A DNA stretch of 64,000 bases from the NCBI GenBank assembly GCA_038049695.1, contig CP142458.1:62405501-62469500 (forward strand), read 5' to 3'. This DNA comes from Cinnamomum chago (taxonomy: Eukaryota > Streptophyta > Magnoliopsida > Laurales > Lauraceae). Under the pieces are notes generated by a model that did no database searches, was not told where the DNA came from, and worked only from the letters and a program-made list of their open reading frames with translations. The position numbers and the translations under genes were made by a program. Numbering within the stretch: position 1 is the first letter of the stretch; each line of letters begins with the position of its first letter. Positions 53,476 to 64,000 of this stretch are shown piece by piece.

Positions 53476-53917
53476 TAAGAGCATCTCCAACAGAGCTGCT
53501 ATTTCTCCACATAGGCAGGCAACGGTCATAAATAGGATGGAAGGTTGCCTCCAACAGTTATGCCTTTTCCACCTGGCAAATGGCAGAGGAGTTGTAATGC
53601 CAATTTTGGCATACCAAAAGCAACACTCCAAATTTGTTTCTAGCATTAAAATAATTGAGAACATGACCGTTGCATTCAAATGAATATGACCGTTTGGGTC
53701 CTTTGGGATGGTTCAACGACTATTACTTCATAATAGTGCAGGGTTGAAACGCTAATGGCACTTTCAACGGTTAAATTTATAGCCGTTTTATGGATTTTTT
53801 TTGGATTTTTTTAAATTTTAATGGGTAATTAAAAATTGTGATAATTTGAGAAATTGTTGGAGTTTGGATGTCTATAAATTATGAGTGTTCGAAGTCAATT
53901 TTTTCCCCATTCACACT

Positions 53918-54920
53918 ATGGATTCTCAATTCTCTCAATTTTCTAATTTTTCTACCCAATATTCACAATATTGCGGTGAGGCATCCGAATTCCCTACTGA
54001 TGATGCCCCAAAGAAAAAGGGTGTTGGTCGAGGTTCCGGCTTCAGTATGAAAGAAGATCGTCTTCTCATCGGTTCGTGGTTGAACAGTAGTCTGGATGTT
54101 ATGCATGGAAACGAGCAAAAACTGGGAGCCTTTTGGGAACGAGTGGGAGAATATTATCACAACAATAAGCAATTTCCCAGTGCTCGAACAGAGAAAATGT
54201 TATCACAGCGATGGCAAAAGATTCAAGCTTCTGTCAACAAATTTTGTGGATGTCTTACCACAATTATTTCCAGAAATCAAAGTGGCACAAATGAACAAGA
54301 TAAGGTAAAATTATATATATATATTTATATATGTGAAGTTTTTATTTTATTCTTAATTTGAGCTTACATTTAATTTTCAGATTACAGAAGCAAGAAAGGT
54401 TTTTGAACATCTATACGGATCAAGATTCACTTTGGACCACGCTTGAATTTTGTTGAGGCACCAACCGAAGTAAATACAACTGCAGCAACAAGTACTAGAG
54501 AAGAAATCCGTAAAAATAGCAAAATCTTCAACTTCTGGCTACTCATCATCTTCTAATCCAAAGCACTCCCATAAATATTGATGAGGATGAGACAATTAAC
54601 AATGCTTATGATCCCATGACGAGACCACCAAGCAGAAAGGCTGATAAGAAAAAGATGAAGCAAACCACTATCAACGAGCCCACACCTGTTGCAGATCTCA
54701 TCCAAAAAATGATGGACGACAAAAAGGAAATAGATGAAAAAAAATAAAGCTTCTTAAGCAAAAAATCGAACAAGATGAGGAGAAGGTGCAATTAAAGAAA
54801 ATACAAATGGAGATGGAGATCATGGGTATGGATACGTCCAATATGTCTGAGGAGCAACAACAATATTATGCTAAAAAAAGACATGAAATTCTGAGAGGAG
54901 GGTTAGGTGGTGGTTTCTGA
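53918..54920 (+). pseudogene. Harbinger ORF1: Myb/SANT (trihelix-like) DNA-binding protein, broken
   Basis: It starts MDSQFSQFSNFSTQYSQY, then SMKEDRLLIGSWLNSSLD, LGAFWERVGEYYHNNK and KMLSQRWQKIQASVNKFCG. This W-spaced domain is typical of PIF/Harbinger ORF1 proteins and their plant relatives annotated as NAM-associated or trihelix-like. A donor (gataag then gtaaaa, about 54304) and acceptor (ttttcag, 54380) bound a short intron. After it the frame reads VFEHLYGSRFTLDHA and hits a TGA where a conserved Trp is expected. The coiled-coil C-terminus (QKIEQDEEKVQLKK, MGMDTSNMSEEQQQYY) is still readable to 54920 despite further breaks. ORF1 partners the transposase in binding element ends. Confidence 0.8.
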
Positions 54921-55225
54921 ATTGTATTTTATTTTTAGAATTAATATGTACTCTTTATTTTTTTAATTAATGAAATATTGTTTGTTTAAATATAATATTG
55001 TACTTTCATTATATAAAGTTGTCATATCACTAGCCATTGGAGAAAACTAGTCGTTTTATAGCCGTTGGAGAAAAGTAGCCGTTTTATAGCAGTTGGAGAA
55101 AACTAGTCGTTTTATAGCAGTTGGAAAAAAACTAGCCCTTGGAATATTTCATATATATAGACCACCCTAAGTTCTTACTTCTCTTCATCTCAAAATAAGA
55201 AAATATTTGGTTCATCACTTCAGAG

Positions 55226-56556
55226 ATGTCTCAAAATTATACTGATTCCTCTTCCGACACGACGGACGAGCTATGACATACTGTCATAAATTTCGATTCG
55301 GATGAAGAGTTACAGATGTTGTGTAGGGCTGCTCTGGAAGAAGAAAGAGAAAACTTACGAAGGAGAACGAGAGTGCATCGTGGTTCTATTCAAGGTCATG
55401 CAATCATCTAGAGAGGACGAATCTCAGGACATCACAGGCTTTACAATGACTACTTCAGTGAAAACTCTGTCTACACTCCCTCTCAATTTCGAAGGAGGTT
55501 TTGAATGCGCAAACCTCTTTTTCTTCGAATTGTAAATGCAGTGGAGGTTCATGACCCATACTTTCAACAAAAAAGAAACTATGCCGGCAGTCTTGGTTTA
55601 TCAGCTCTTCTAAAGGTCACAGCTGCAGTGAGGATGCTTGCTTATGGAGTTTCGGCGGAAGCTGTGGACGATTACGTCAGGATCGCTGAAAGTACCTCTA
55701 TAGAATCATTGAAAAAGTTTGTTCAAGCAATCATTGATGTTTTTGGCAACAAATATTTGAGAACACCGAATAATGCTGACATTTGTAGATTGTTATCAGA
55801 AGGTGAGAGACGCGGGTTTCCTGGGATGCTGGGTAGCATAGACTATATGTACTGGAAGTGGAAGAACTGTCCAGTTGCGTGGAAAGGCATGTATGCTCGT
55901 GGAGACCACCGCGAGCCTTCTTTGATTCTTGAAGTCGTGGCATCGTATGATCTTTGGATATGACATGCTTTTTTTGGACTACCGGGATCGCACAAAGATA
56001 TCAATGTGTTGGATCGATCTCCAATATTTACCGACCTTGCCGAAGATCGAGCTCCTTCCGCCAACTACTCAATCAATGGTCATGAATATACAACTGGCTA
56101 CTATCTTGCTGATGGCATATATCCATCATGGGTGACATTTGTCAAGACAATTCCATGTCCTAATGGGCCAAAGGCCACAAATTTTGCTGCAGCTCAAGAG
56201 TCCGCAAGGAAGGATGTGGAGCGTGCGTTTGGAGTGCTAAGGCACGTTTTGCAATTGTTCATGAGCCTGCTCGTTTCTAGGATTGTCAAACACTTCAGCA
56301 TATAATGAAGGCATGCATCATAATGCATAACATGATTATCGAAGATGAACACGATCAAAGTCTTCCACTCAATTACGATGCACGAGAGGGTGAATGCAGT
56401 GACTTTCCTGTGTCACATGACCACACTGCAGAATTTCAGGATTTCATTCAAAACCACTTACGTATTCGTGACAAGAGAACACATTCTCAACTCCAAGCCG
56501 ATCTGGTGGAGCACCTGTGGCATTTTCAAGGTCAATATGAAGAAACTTGTGATTGA
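55226..56556 (+). pseudogene. Harbinger DDE transposase (HARBI1/ALP1-like), multiple breaks
   Basis: From MSQNYTDSSSDTTDEL the frame passes an acidic lead, a RRFRMRKPLFL-type block (the R codon is now a stop), YAGSLGLSALLKVTAAVRML and the DDE_4-type nuclease core. Catalytic positions remain readable: Asp in MLGSIDYMYW, Asp in YYLADGIYPSW, Glu in ARKDVERAFGVL. Stops lie in frame at 55274, 55409, 55502 and 55961. A one-base loss near 56238-56241 shifts the frame, and another stop (56278) follows in the new frame before KACIIMHNMIIEDEHD. The C-terminus ends at 56556. Harbinger transposases cut and paste DNA with a TWA target; this copy is dead. Confidence 0.88.
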
Positions 56557-56984
56557 CTATAATATTATGTAATTTGATTTTACCTTTTCAATGAAAAATG
56601 GGTTTCAAGTTCAATTTGTGCATTTTTTTATTTTTTAATAATTTATTACTTTAATAACATTTAAATCGTACCAAATCCCATTAAATATAAGTAAGATATA
56701 TGTAATAAAACAAATGAGGATTAAATGAAAAAAGAATAAAATAATAATTTGACATCTCTCTTGGAATTGTCCAAGTGAGATGCCAAATTTACATATGCCT
56801 TTTTTGCCACATTAGCCTTTATTTTTTAAAAAGGCATATGAGAAATGGAGTACCTGTTGGAGATGATTCATCAATATAAATTTTTCTATATGCTCCAATA
56901 TCTTAAGCTAATATCGATTTAAAATCCTAAGTTATATAAATCATCAGTGAAGAATCCTTGTTCATGGGGGCAGTAAAGCATCCT

Positions 56985-57849
56985 TAAATTCGAAAATACA
57001 TCACATGTTACCAATGTTATTTATAAGATTGTTGCTAAGGTGGTGGCTAACAAATTGAAGAGAGTGCTAGATGAAGTTATCGGCCCTTATCAAAGTGCCT
57101 TTGTTAAAGGTAGGTCTATTTCAGATAACTACATCGTACCCCATGAGGTTATTCATGCATTCAAGAAAAAAGTGAAAAATAAAGCCATGGGTATCCAATT
57201 AGACATGGCTAAAGCCTATGATTGAATGGAGTGAGATTTCATCATTGCTACTCTCAAGGCTCTTGGTTTTCGTAAGGAGTTCATCAAGATTATTTCGGAA
57301 TGTATTTCTTTTGTTTCATTTTCCATTTTACTCAATGGATCACCATTTTTGCAATGTAACCCCTAAGAGAGGATTAAGACAGGGAGACTCATTATCGCCC
57401 TATCTCTTTAACGTAGGAGTGGGGGTTCTCTCTCGTTTGCTTTTGAGAGCAGAGGAGGAAGGGCTAATTCATTGATTTAAGGTAACTAGGAGCGCCCCCT
57501 GTGTAGCCCATTTATTTTTTGTGGATGATAGTTTTCTCTTTTGTAAGGCTAATATAAAATGAGGCCAGGGAGATTTGGGGACATTCTTGAGAGTTATTGT
57601 CAAATGTCAGGGCAACTTGTTAACTATAGGAAACCTGCTGCTTACTTCAGTAAGGGCACACCTCGATTAAGAAGTAGAGAATTGACCCAGATGTTAGGGG
57701 TTAGACATTTAAATGAGAGTGATAAGTACTTAAGAAACCCTATTATAATGAGAAGAATAAAAAAAAACTCAAGTTCCTTGGCTCTAATTGATAAGGTTAA
57801 ATATCGTATATTTTCTTGGCAAACCAGTTTCCTCTCCCAAAAGGAAGAA
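56985..57849 (+). pseudogene. LINE reverse-transcriptase fragment
   Basis: Plus-strand pieces in different frames carry plant L1-type RT blocks: [41 protein letters not shown] (first catalytic Asp region, followed by a TGA), [14 protein letters not shown], and HLFFVDDSFLFCKA, the F-x-D-D catalytic motif. Then come SGQLVNYRKPAAYFSKGT and KVKYRIFSWQTSFLSQ. At least one stop and two frame changes break it. The 3' part is cut at 57849 by the LTR element that follows. Confidence 0.85.
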
Positions 57850-58210
57850 TGATGCAAAACGGGCTACCATAGTTCCACTGGTCTCACCCAACATAGTTTT
57901 AGGATATTTAATTTTTTAGTAGCTTCCTAATTTTATTGTAATTAGGATTAGCATTTTAATTTATTTGGTTTCCTGGTTTGATTAGGATAGTTTCTATTAT
58001 TAGATTAGGTTTTCTTAGGCCCTAAGTTTACTTTACCTATTTATATTACATTGTAGAGATGATAATCTTAGATTTGGAGTTGAATAAAAAATTGGGATTT
58101 TCCCTTGGAGAGGTTTTTCCTCATGTTGAAATCTTTGCGGAGATAATTTAAGGTGTCTTTTGACACGTGCTTCGGCATCTACACAAGCCCTAACCCTAGG
58201 GTCTGCATCA
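57850..58210 (+). repeat. 5' LTR, 361 bp
   Basis: Shares cacccaacatagttttagga, tttattgtaattaggattag, ttggttgaattgg-like and gacacgt blocks with 60020-60381. Bounded by TG...CA. A taaa/tatttatatta region near 58036 could hold the TATA signal. Confidence 0.88.
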
Positions 58211-58959
58211 GTTGGTTTCAGAGCGAAGACCCACGTCCACGTCACTCTGATCCGTTTCCTGTCATCGATCGGAGCATACTCATTGCCCAGCCCAATCTTT
58301 CGCAACCCACCACCCTGACATCTCGGAACGACCAGCCCAATCACTTGCAACCCACCACCCAACCGAAACCCAACATCCCTACTCGGATTCCAAACCCTCA
58401 CGCCCCTTATCCGTGTCCACCCCAATTCCAAAAAAACCCATCCCCACCTCCCAGAAGGACCAGAGCCCACATACTCCCTCCCCAGACCCCTCCTCCTTCT
58501 TCCCCCAGATCCCTAGCCTAGGAAAAAAAAAAAGAAACGAATGGAGAAGAAGTAAGAAAGAAGAAACAGAGTAGTAGAAAGGAGGATTGTACCGTGCACC
58601 GGCGAGCAGCATTGTCGCCTCCGCCGTCATTGCACCAGCGTTGTCTTCATCGGCATCTAGAGGAGCATTTCCGCTCCTTCTTGCCACCATCGTAAACAAA
58701 TAGAAACCATTGAAAACTGAGACCAATTGAGATTGGGCCGCGTTAGAAATTGGGTCCAATTCCATCCTGAGTCCAGTCAGGTTACACCGGTGGAACTCGA
58801 TTTCGCAATTATGCCTCGATTTGGTGGGCCGAGTTACAAAATAAAAGAAGAAATCAAAATATTGGCCCCGTTGACAGATGGATCGAGATGAAGAATTTGT
58901 TGAAGCAAAAATCCCTCCCTGTGAATTATTGAAGAGATCTGTGTTCAAGTTTTCAAGAT

Positions 58960-59980
58960 TTGAAACAAGGTTCCAAAACTATTATTGAATATTCTGAGGA
59001 GTTCCTAATCATGCAAGCTTGTTGTGGCTTGAGTGAAGATGATGATGTGTTGGTTAATCGATATTTTCATGGGCTGTGCATTGACATACAACATATCCTT
59101 ACATTCAAAATTTTTGATAATGTTTATGAGATCATCCAACATACGATCAAAGCAGAAGACATTGCTAATTATCAAGCTCGAAAGTTTAGTGTCTCTAAAT
59201 GGCCTACACAAAAGACCACTACAAAGCCAAACTTCAATCCAAGTGTCAGTTAATCAGAAAAGTTTTCCTCCAAGTTTGAAGATCAGAACAAGTCCACATA
59301 TTTTCATTGTAAGCAAAAGGGTCACTGTGCGTTTGAATGCCAAAAAAGAATAAATTTAATGAAAGGTACACAAGAAGATCCGGAAACAAAAGATGATCCT
59401 AAAAGTGAATAATCCGATGAAGTGGAGGATATAGCGGCTGAAACAGATGGTGCACTTCTTCTCTTGGTACAACAAGAGTCTTTTCCCACTGTTGAAAAGA
59501 AATGGTCGCGGAAAAATATTTTTCGTTCCACAGGTATAATACATAGGCAAAATTGTACAGTTGTGATTGATAGTTGAAGTTGTGAGAATATTATCTCCCA
59601 TACTCTGGTTGATTGCTTGAAGTTGAAGGTTTACAAGCAAAATCGTCCCTATTTTGTCAAATGACTAATGACAAGAGATGAAGCGCATGTGCGGCATACA
59701 TGTTAGGTTACTTTTGCAGCTGGTGATGATTATAAAGATACAATTTGGTGTGATGTGCTACCAATGGACAGTGGAGATATCCTATTGGGTCGCCCATGGA
59801 TGTATGACAAGAATGGCACTCATGGGATGCGCAACAACATGTATACCTTTATGCACGGTGGACATGAAGTTACTCTTCATCCCAAGAAACCAAACTCAAT
59901 GAAGAAGAAATCAGGGGCCCATGCTACAAAGGGAAGTGCTTCACGTACACCATGTCTACAGAGGTAACTTAAAGAAGACC
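58960..59980 (+). pseudogene. Gypsy-type gag C-terminus and aspartic protease, broken
   Basis: The gag part reads KQGSKTIIEYSEEFLIMQ, NRYFHGLCIDIQ and IKAEDIANYQARKF. The zinc knuckle follows (YFHCKQKGHCAFEC, with the first Cys of CX2CX4HX4C replaced by Tyr). After a stop comes a protease region with TVVIDS, a TGA at the position of the active-site Gly, then ENIISHTLVDCLKL, GDILLGRPWMYDKNG and NNMYTFMHGG. The ILLGRPW motif is typical of Ty3/gypsy proteases. The reading stops at 59967 and RT is absent. Confidence 0.8.
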
Positions 59981-60019
59981 CGAGTTCGAGGTCAAACTCT
60001 TCTTTCAACCTGGGGGGAA

Positions 60020-60381
60020 TGATGTAGAACGGGCTATAATAATTCCATTGGTCCCACCCAACATAGTTTTAGGATATTTATTTTTTCAGTAGCTTCCTAA
60101 TTTTATTGTAATTAGGATTAGCATTCTAATTTATTTGGTTTCCTAGTTTGATTAGGATAGTTTCTATTATTAGATTATGCTTTCTTAGGCCCTAAGTTTA
60201 CTTTGTCTATTTATATTGCATTGTAAAGATGATAATATAATATTTGTAGTTGAATAAAAAAATTGGGATTTTCTCTTGGAGATGTTTTTCCTCGTGTTAA
60301 AATCTCTGCGGGGATAATTAGAAGTGTATTTTGACACGTACTTGGGCATCTACGCAAGCCCTAACCATAGAGTCTGCATCA
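60020..60381 (+). repeat. 3' LTR, 362 bp
   Basis: Partner of the 5' LTR at 57850-58210. Differences are mainly scattered substitutions. Confidence 0.88.
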
Positions 60382-60655
60382 AAACGCAACTTGTGGGGCC
60401 CACCATTATATATATTTATTATGTATATGAATTTTATATATGTATAAAGATGGGGACATAATGGGAATTTCTCAATTTCTACTCTTATAAAATGTCTAAA
60501 AAAGAGAGAAAGATGATGTACTTTTCCATTACACACATGCCCAATAAAATGCAAGTTGTCGGGCCCACCCTTATATATATATTTATTATGTATATGTATT
60601 TTATATATGGATAAAGATGGGGACATAATGGGGATTTCCTAATTTGTCTAAAATA
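60382..60655. repeat. Tandem duplication, about 164-bp unit
   Basis: aaacgcaacttgtggggccc (60382) and aaatgcaagttgtcgggccc (60547) each start a unit that continues through tatatatttattatgtatat, gataaagatggggacataat and gggatttc / gggaatttc. Confidence 0.85.
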
Positions 60656-63600
60656 GACTTTGGGTCAGGCTTGGATTTAGAGAGGTTTTAAGGATCCGGA
60701 TCAAGATGATCTAGAAGACTAAAGTTTAGGAATTAAAAATATCTACCAAACGGTACCATAATCTCAAAAATCTAAAATTACAAAAAGCCCCCTAAATTCT
60801 CTGAAAATTTACAAATTACCCCCTATTATACTCAAATGAACTCAAATACAAACCAAACTTGACACACACGATCCTAATAATTTTTTTAATCCCTTAGATT
60901 GAGTAGATGCTAATATTTTAAACATAATAAAATTTTCTTTTAATTTATTCCAATAAATCGAGTTATTTTTTTTAATTTCTTTTTTTTTTTAAGGCGGTGG
61001 AGAAAAGAAAGGAAAATGTGGATAAGATTGGAATCTATCTCAAATCAATATCTCAAATGTTGTTTTTTTTCCCTCTTCTTTTTTCAATTTTCTTTTAACA
61101 TTCTTCTTATTCAGATACTACAAGATTTTCAACGTAGGGAATTTTGTGGGTATGAGGTTTTTCCTCTGTAAATAATTGTGTAAGGAAGAACATGATAATT
61201 AAACAGATTCTTCATTAACTCTTAGCTTCTTTTGGAATGGATGGAGTTTTCATACATGTAAGTGAGCACTGTCTACTGAAATTATTATTGTTTGATTGTG
61301 TCTTCTTCTTCAATTTTTTTTAATATTGCAATAAAATCTCCATTTTAAGAAAACTGGGTGCAACCAGAGTTAAGAAAATGATGATGAAGAGTTGGTTTTT
61401 TCTTTCTTATTCCTGTTTGGGCCAAAGTTAGTCCCATTGATAGCCTTCGTGCTCTGATAGTTTTAATTATATGTCTATTTTATTTCTTGAATCTTAACTG
61501 CAGGCTTCCAAATTGTGCATGTTTCGTGTTTCCTTATGGTAGAACTTTGTATTTAGTTCTCACTCTATGTTTGGAATATGAATTTGTGCATAGCATTTAA
61601 AATGTAAAATTGATACTGTTTCGTTATGTGAGAAAGGAAAATGAAAAACTCAAACAGAAATTGTCCTGGTTGAGAAAAGCAAAGTAAACAATAACTAAAA
61701 GGACAATACTGTGAAGCATGGAAAAGTTTTCCATTATCTGTCGGAATCTGTTTTCATTCTCCATAGAGTCGAAGGGGAAGGGCTTTTTTTTTAAGCAGTA
61801 CATATGCTAATATTCAAAAGGCCAAAAACTTAATCCATATTTGTATAAGAATCTGTCATTTTATTTTTTTTTCTTTTTCCTGTTTTAGTTTATGTTAGTT
61901 AAATTCTTACGTTCTAGACCAGTACTTATTCAATCGTCACCCTCCAAACCCCTCAAGAGTGGGATAAGACCAATAAGCATTCATTCGTAGTTCTCATTGA
62001 ACCATTTTGTTCACTAATTTCCAAATTTTTATTCAGTTATTTTTCGTCTTTTGTAAAATTAATTGTGAGATATGGTGCTATTAAAGAATCATTTCAAAGG
62101 AAAAATATTTTAGATTTTATCATTCAGAAAGTTTTTTTAGTCTTTCTTGACACTATTTTGTCCACCCCGGTTAATAAACTAAGTCAAGGTGGGAAAAACA
62201 AAAAAAATTTAACTATGCACTATTTACTCCATTAGGTGGTTCATGGTGTACATACTGTTTTTTAACTCTAAAAACTTAAATGCCATGTGCTTTTTCAATA
62301 ATAAACCTTGAACTAAGATGGGATGAAAATAAAAGAGAAAATGAATAGTGTATTTTATAATGGATCAAAAGAAAAGGAATCAAGTGTATTTTACTTACTA
62401 CCTTTTGGTGTTCGATACTTACAATTTTGTGGGCACATTAAATACTTCGCCAGCAGTTTAAAAGTCGCGACAAAAGGTATTAGCTAGTATGCTAATTTTG
62501 TTATTGTTGCTGGTGGCCAATTGGTGATTGTGTTATAATTCAAATACCAAATTCACTACACATGAGAGAATTAACATTCTCTCTTCTTTTTTTTTTTACC
62601 TAAAACAATGCTAATTGTGCAAATAGTTTCTATTTATTTATTTATTTTTATTTTTTTTGGTGAAACTAAAAGATACTTGAGTGGTATTTGTATTTGAAAT
62701 TTGAGAGTTAAGAACATTAGAGGGCTCTGGGAGGATTCTAGAAGATATGAGATTATTTTCTTTTTAAATATTAACCCTTTAATCTTGTACACTAATCTTA
62801 GATATTTGTAATTTAATGTTCCTTCAGTTGTATATTATTTATTACGGCCTTTGAAAAAGGTATGGGGATTTTCAAAACTTATAAGCACATCACATACATA
62901 CAGGTACTTCATTTGCATTATTGCTTTGCGTTTAGTTTTTTCTTTTTCTTTTTTAGAAAAAAAGTAGCAACTAACAAAATATCATAAATAAGATAGTGAA
63001 ATGTATAAACGTAAACTCATTTTATGTCTGCCCTATTTTTTTCTCTCTTTTAATGAAAGTTACCATTAAAAAATTAAATATTATTTTCCCTTTTGCTTCA
63101 TGTGTTTGTATTTTATTTAGATAGAATAATTAAGGTTTTCAATTTGACATAATAGTTGTATTGATCTTGATTTATACTCCTGTTGGAAGAGTAATCACAA
63201 GTTGGATAATGTGATAACTACTACTAAATATTAGTTCTCTTCTGATATTAGTGATTACTAAAGATAATTTCATAAATGCAATTTAGTGGTAGGTCTTATA
63301 GATTGCTATCGTAAAATTGTTGTTGTTCAGTACAATTTTTAGTTTTTTAATATATAACTTTTGTGAATTTTTTTATTATAAAAGGACATTTATTTATTAT
63401 TTCTCTTACTCATGAGGCTTAAATTGAAAAACTTTGATAATTTTCTAACACATTTATTTCTTTCATCATTACAAGCTTCTTCTTTTTGTTCTTGTTCTTC
63501 TTCTTCTTTTCATATATTTCAATGAAACGTCATGCCTTTCCTTAAAGGGACAACAAGAATCTCATAGGAAATTGCTTGTTATGCTAGCGTTACTACTAAC

Positions 63601-63937
63601 TTCAGAGTCAATGAATGAAGTGGACGTTGTAAGTGTAAACAACTAAAATAAATATTTGATGCTGAGCTGCAACAAATTCAGTTTGTTTTTGTTCGTTTCG
63701 AATTTTTCTTACTTTGATTAGCACTCTCATCCTCTATAAAGAACAGAGCAGAAAAGTTGATTTGGAAAAACTGAATTATACTCTTATGTATTTCTTAAGA
63801 GGAAGGTCCAATTCTTTTGGCAGATTTGTATTTGTAATTTTTTATTTTTTGATATTTTTTTCCTATGGATATCTCTATTTGTGAGCTTCCATTTAACTGA
63901 ACTTCTATGACTACTTTGTACTGTCCTTTTTCTTACA
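60656..63937. other. AT-rich stretch, no ORF seen; possibly introns or intergenic DNA
   Basis: No coding block on either strand. The composition (T-rich, few repeats, no TE domains) is compatible with plant introns or a promoter of a gene that continues to the right. A run of splice-like signals cannot be resolved by eye. Confidence 0.4.
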
Positions 63938-63938
63938 G

Positions 63939-64000
63939 GGTACAAAATATAGCACTTTGTATCAAGCAAAACAAGATGCTGACTCTTCGAGAGCTATTGC
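63939..64000 (+). other. Possible 3' splice site and exon start at the window edge
   Basis: A pyrimidine-rich tract ending tttttcttacag (63928-63939) is followed by 61 bp open in one frame, reading GTKYSTLYQAKQDADSSRAI. This is too short to identify, and the gene, if real, lies to the right. Confidence 0.3.

Larger units (their letters stand above)
53479..56868 (+). mobile_element. Degenerate PIF/Harbinger element with both ORFs
   Basis: The left end gagcatctccaacag follows TAA (53476-53478). The right end, in reverse complement, is gaatcatctccaacag. GAGCATCTCCAACAG with a TAA/TTA target is typical of plant PIF/Harbinger elements, though the right-hand TSD is not conserved here. The element carries a Myb/SANT-like ORF1 (53918-54920) and a DDE transposase ORF (55226-56556), both on the plus strand and both broken. 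Confidence 0.82.
57850..60381 (+). mobile_element. LTR retroelement with gag and protease only (TR-GAG/LARD-like)
   Basis: The 5' LTR (57850-58210) and 3' LTR (60020-60381) are about 90 percent identical by eye. Both begin TGATG(C/T)A and end GTCTGCATCA. A Met-tRNA-type primer-binding site (tggtttcagagc, 58213-58224) follows the 5' LTR and a purine tract (tggggggaa, 60011-60019) precedes the 3' LTR. The 1.8-kb interior holds a gag tail with a zinc knuckle and a gypsy-type protease, both broken, and no RT, RNase H or integrase. Flanking 5-mers (aagaa and aaacg) do not match, so no TSD is shown; recombination between elements could explain this. Confidence 0.88.

Noticed and set aside
58033..58948. 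145- and 189-aa minus ORFs and a 122-aa plus ORF
   Set aside because: They lie in the LTR and leader region of the LTR element and have no domain. The plus ORF is Pro/Ser/Thr-rich leader sequence.

Overview
The window is nuclear DNA from a flowering plant. It is AT-rich, intron-bearing and packed with plant transposable-element (TE) families: CACTA/En-Spm, PIF/Harbinger, hAT, copia, gypsy-like LTR elements, L1-type LINEs, a tRNA-derived SINE and several foldback MITEs. The one host gene that looks complete is a BAHD acyltransferase of the HCT (hydroxycinnamoyl-CoA:shikimate/quinate transferase) type, a land-plant phenylpropanoid enzyme. No microbial features (operons, Shine-Dalgarno sites, CRISPR) are present. 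The species cannot be fixed from the sequence.

Layout. 1-5.1 kb: a long-TIR element (about 525-2360) whose right arm is interrupted by a 2.2-kb non-autonomous CACTA element (2362-4575, TSD TTC) that carries a 192-bp tandem array. 5.1-21.3 kb: a decayed minus-strand copia element is split by a 14.4-kb CACTA element (5627-20049, TSD AAT). That element encodes a TNPA-like protein with all seven exons open and a TNPD/TNP2 transposase broken by one stop and one frameshift. It also holds exon fragments that look like two host genes (a 5'-3' exonuclease-like protein and a glycerophosphodiester phosphodiesterase) and a hAT MITE with a perfect 8-bp TSD. 21.6-24.5 kb: a 480-bp tandem duplication carrying a tRNA-like module, then the 3' end of an L1-type LINE with a poly-A tail. 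24.9-33.2 kb: a probable B3-domain pseudogene, a 938-bp hAT element with a perfect 8-bp TSD, and LTR-like or unclassified intergenic DNA.

33.2-45.6 kb is the only host-genic section. An HCT-like exon 1 without a visible exon 2 (33260-33667) lies 10 kb upstream of, and in the same direction as, a complete two-exon HCT-like gene (43447-45188, 437 aa). The second gene keeps HXXXD and DFGWG but, by alignment from memory, has lost the Arg and Thr that contact shikimate in HCT. LINE, MITE and minisatellite debris fills the gap between them, including a 38-nt G run. A SINE lies just downstream.

45.6-64 kb: hAT ends, AT palindromes and foldback MITEs (47.6-48.1 kb), a small LTR element (50.16-51.2 kb), a degenerate PIF/Harbinger element (53.48-56.87 kb) with both its ORFs, a LINE RT fragment (57.0-57.85 kb), and an LTR retroelement with two 361/362-bp LTRs whose interior holds only gag and protease (57850-60381). 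The remaining 3.3 kb is AT-rich, with a possible 3' splice site and exon start at the right edge.

The transposase genes belong to their own elements and the HCT-like gene would act in phenolic ester biosynthesis. I found no multi-gene host pathway. The most unusual items are the CACTA element carrying host-gene exons and the HCT-like gene pair with altered acceptor-site residues. Domain and family names come from recalled motifs, not database searches.
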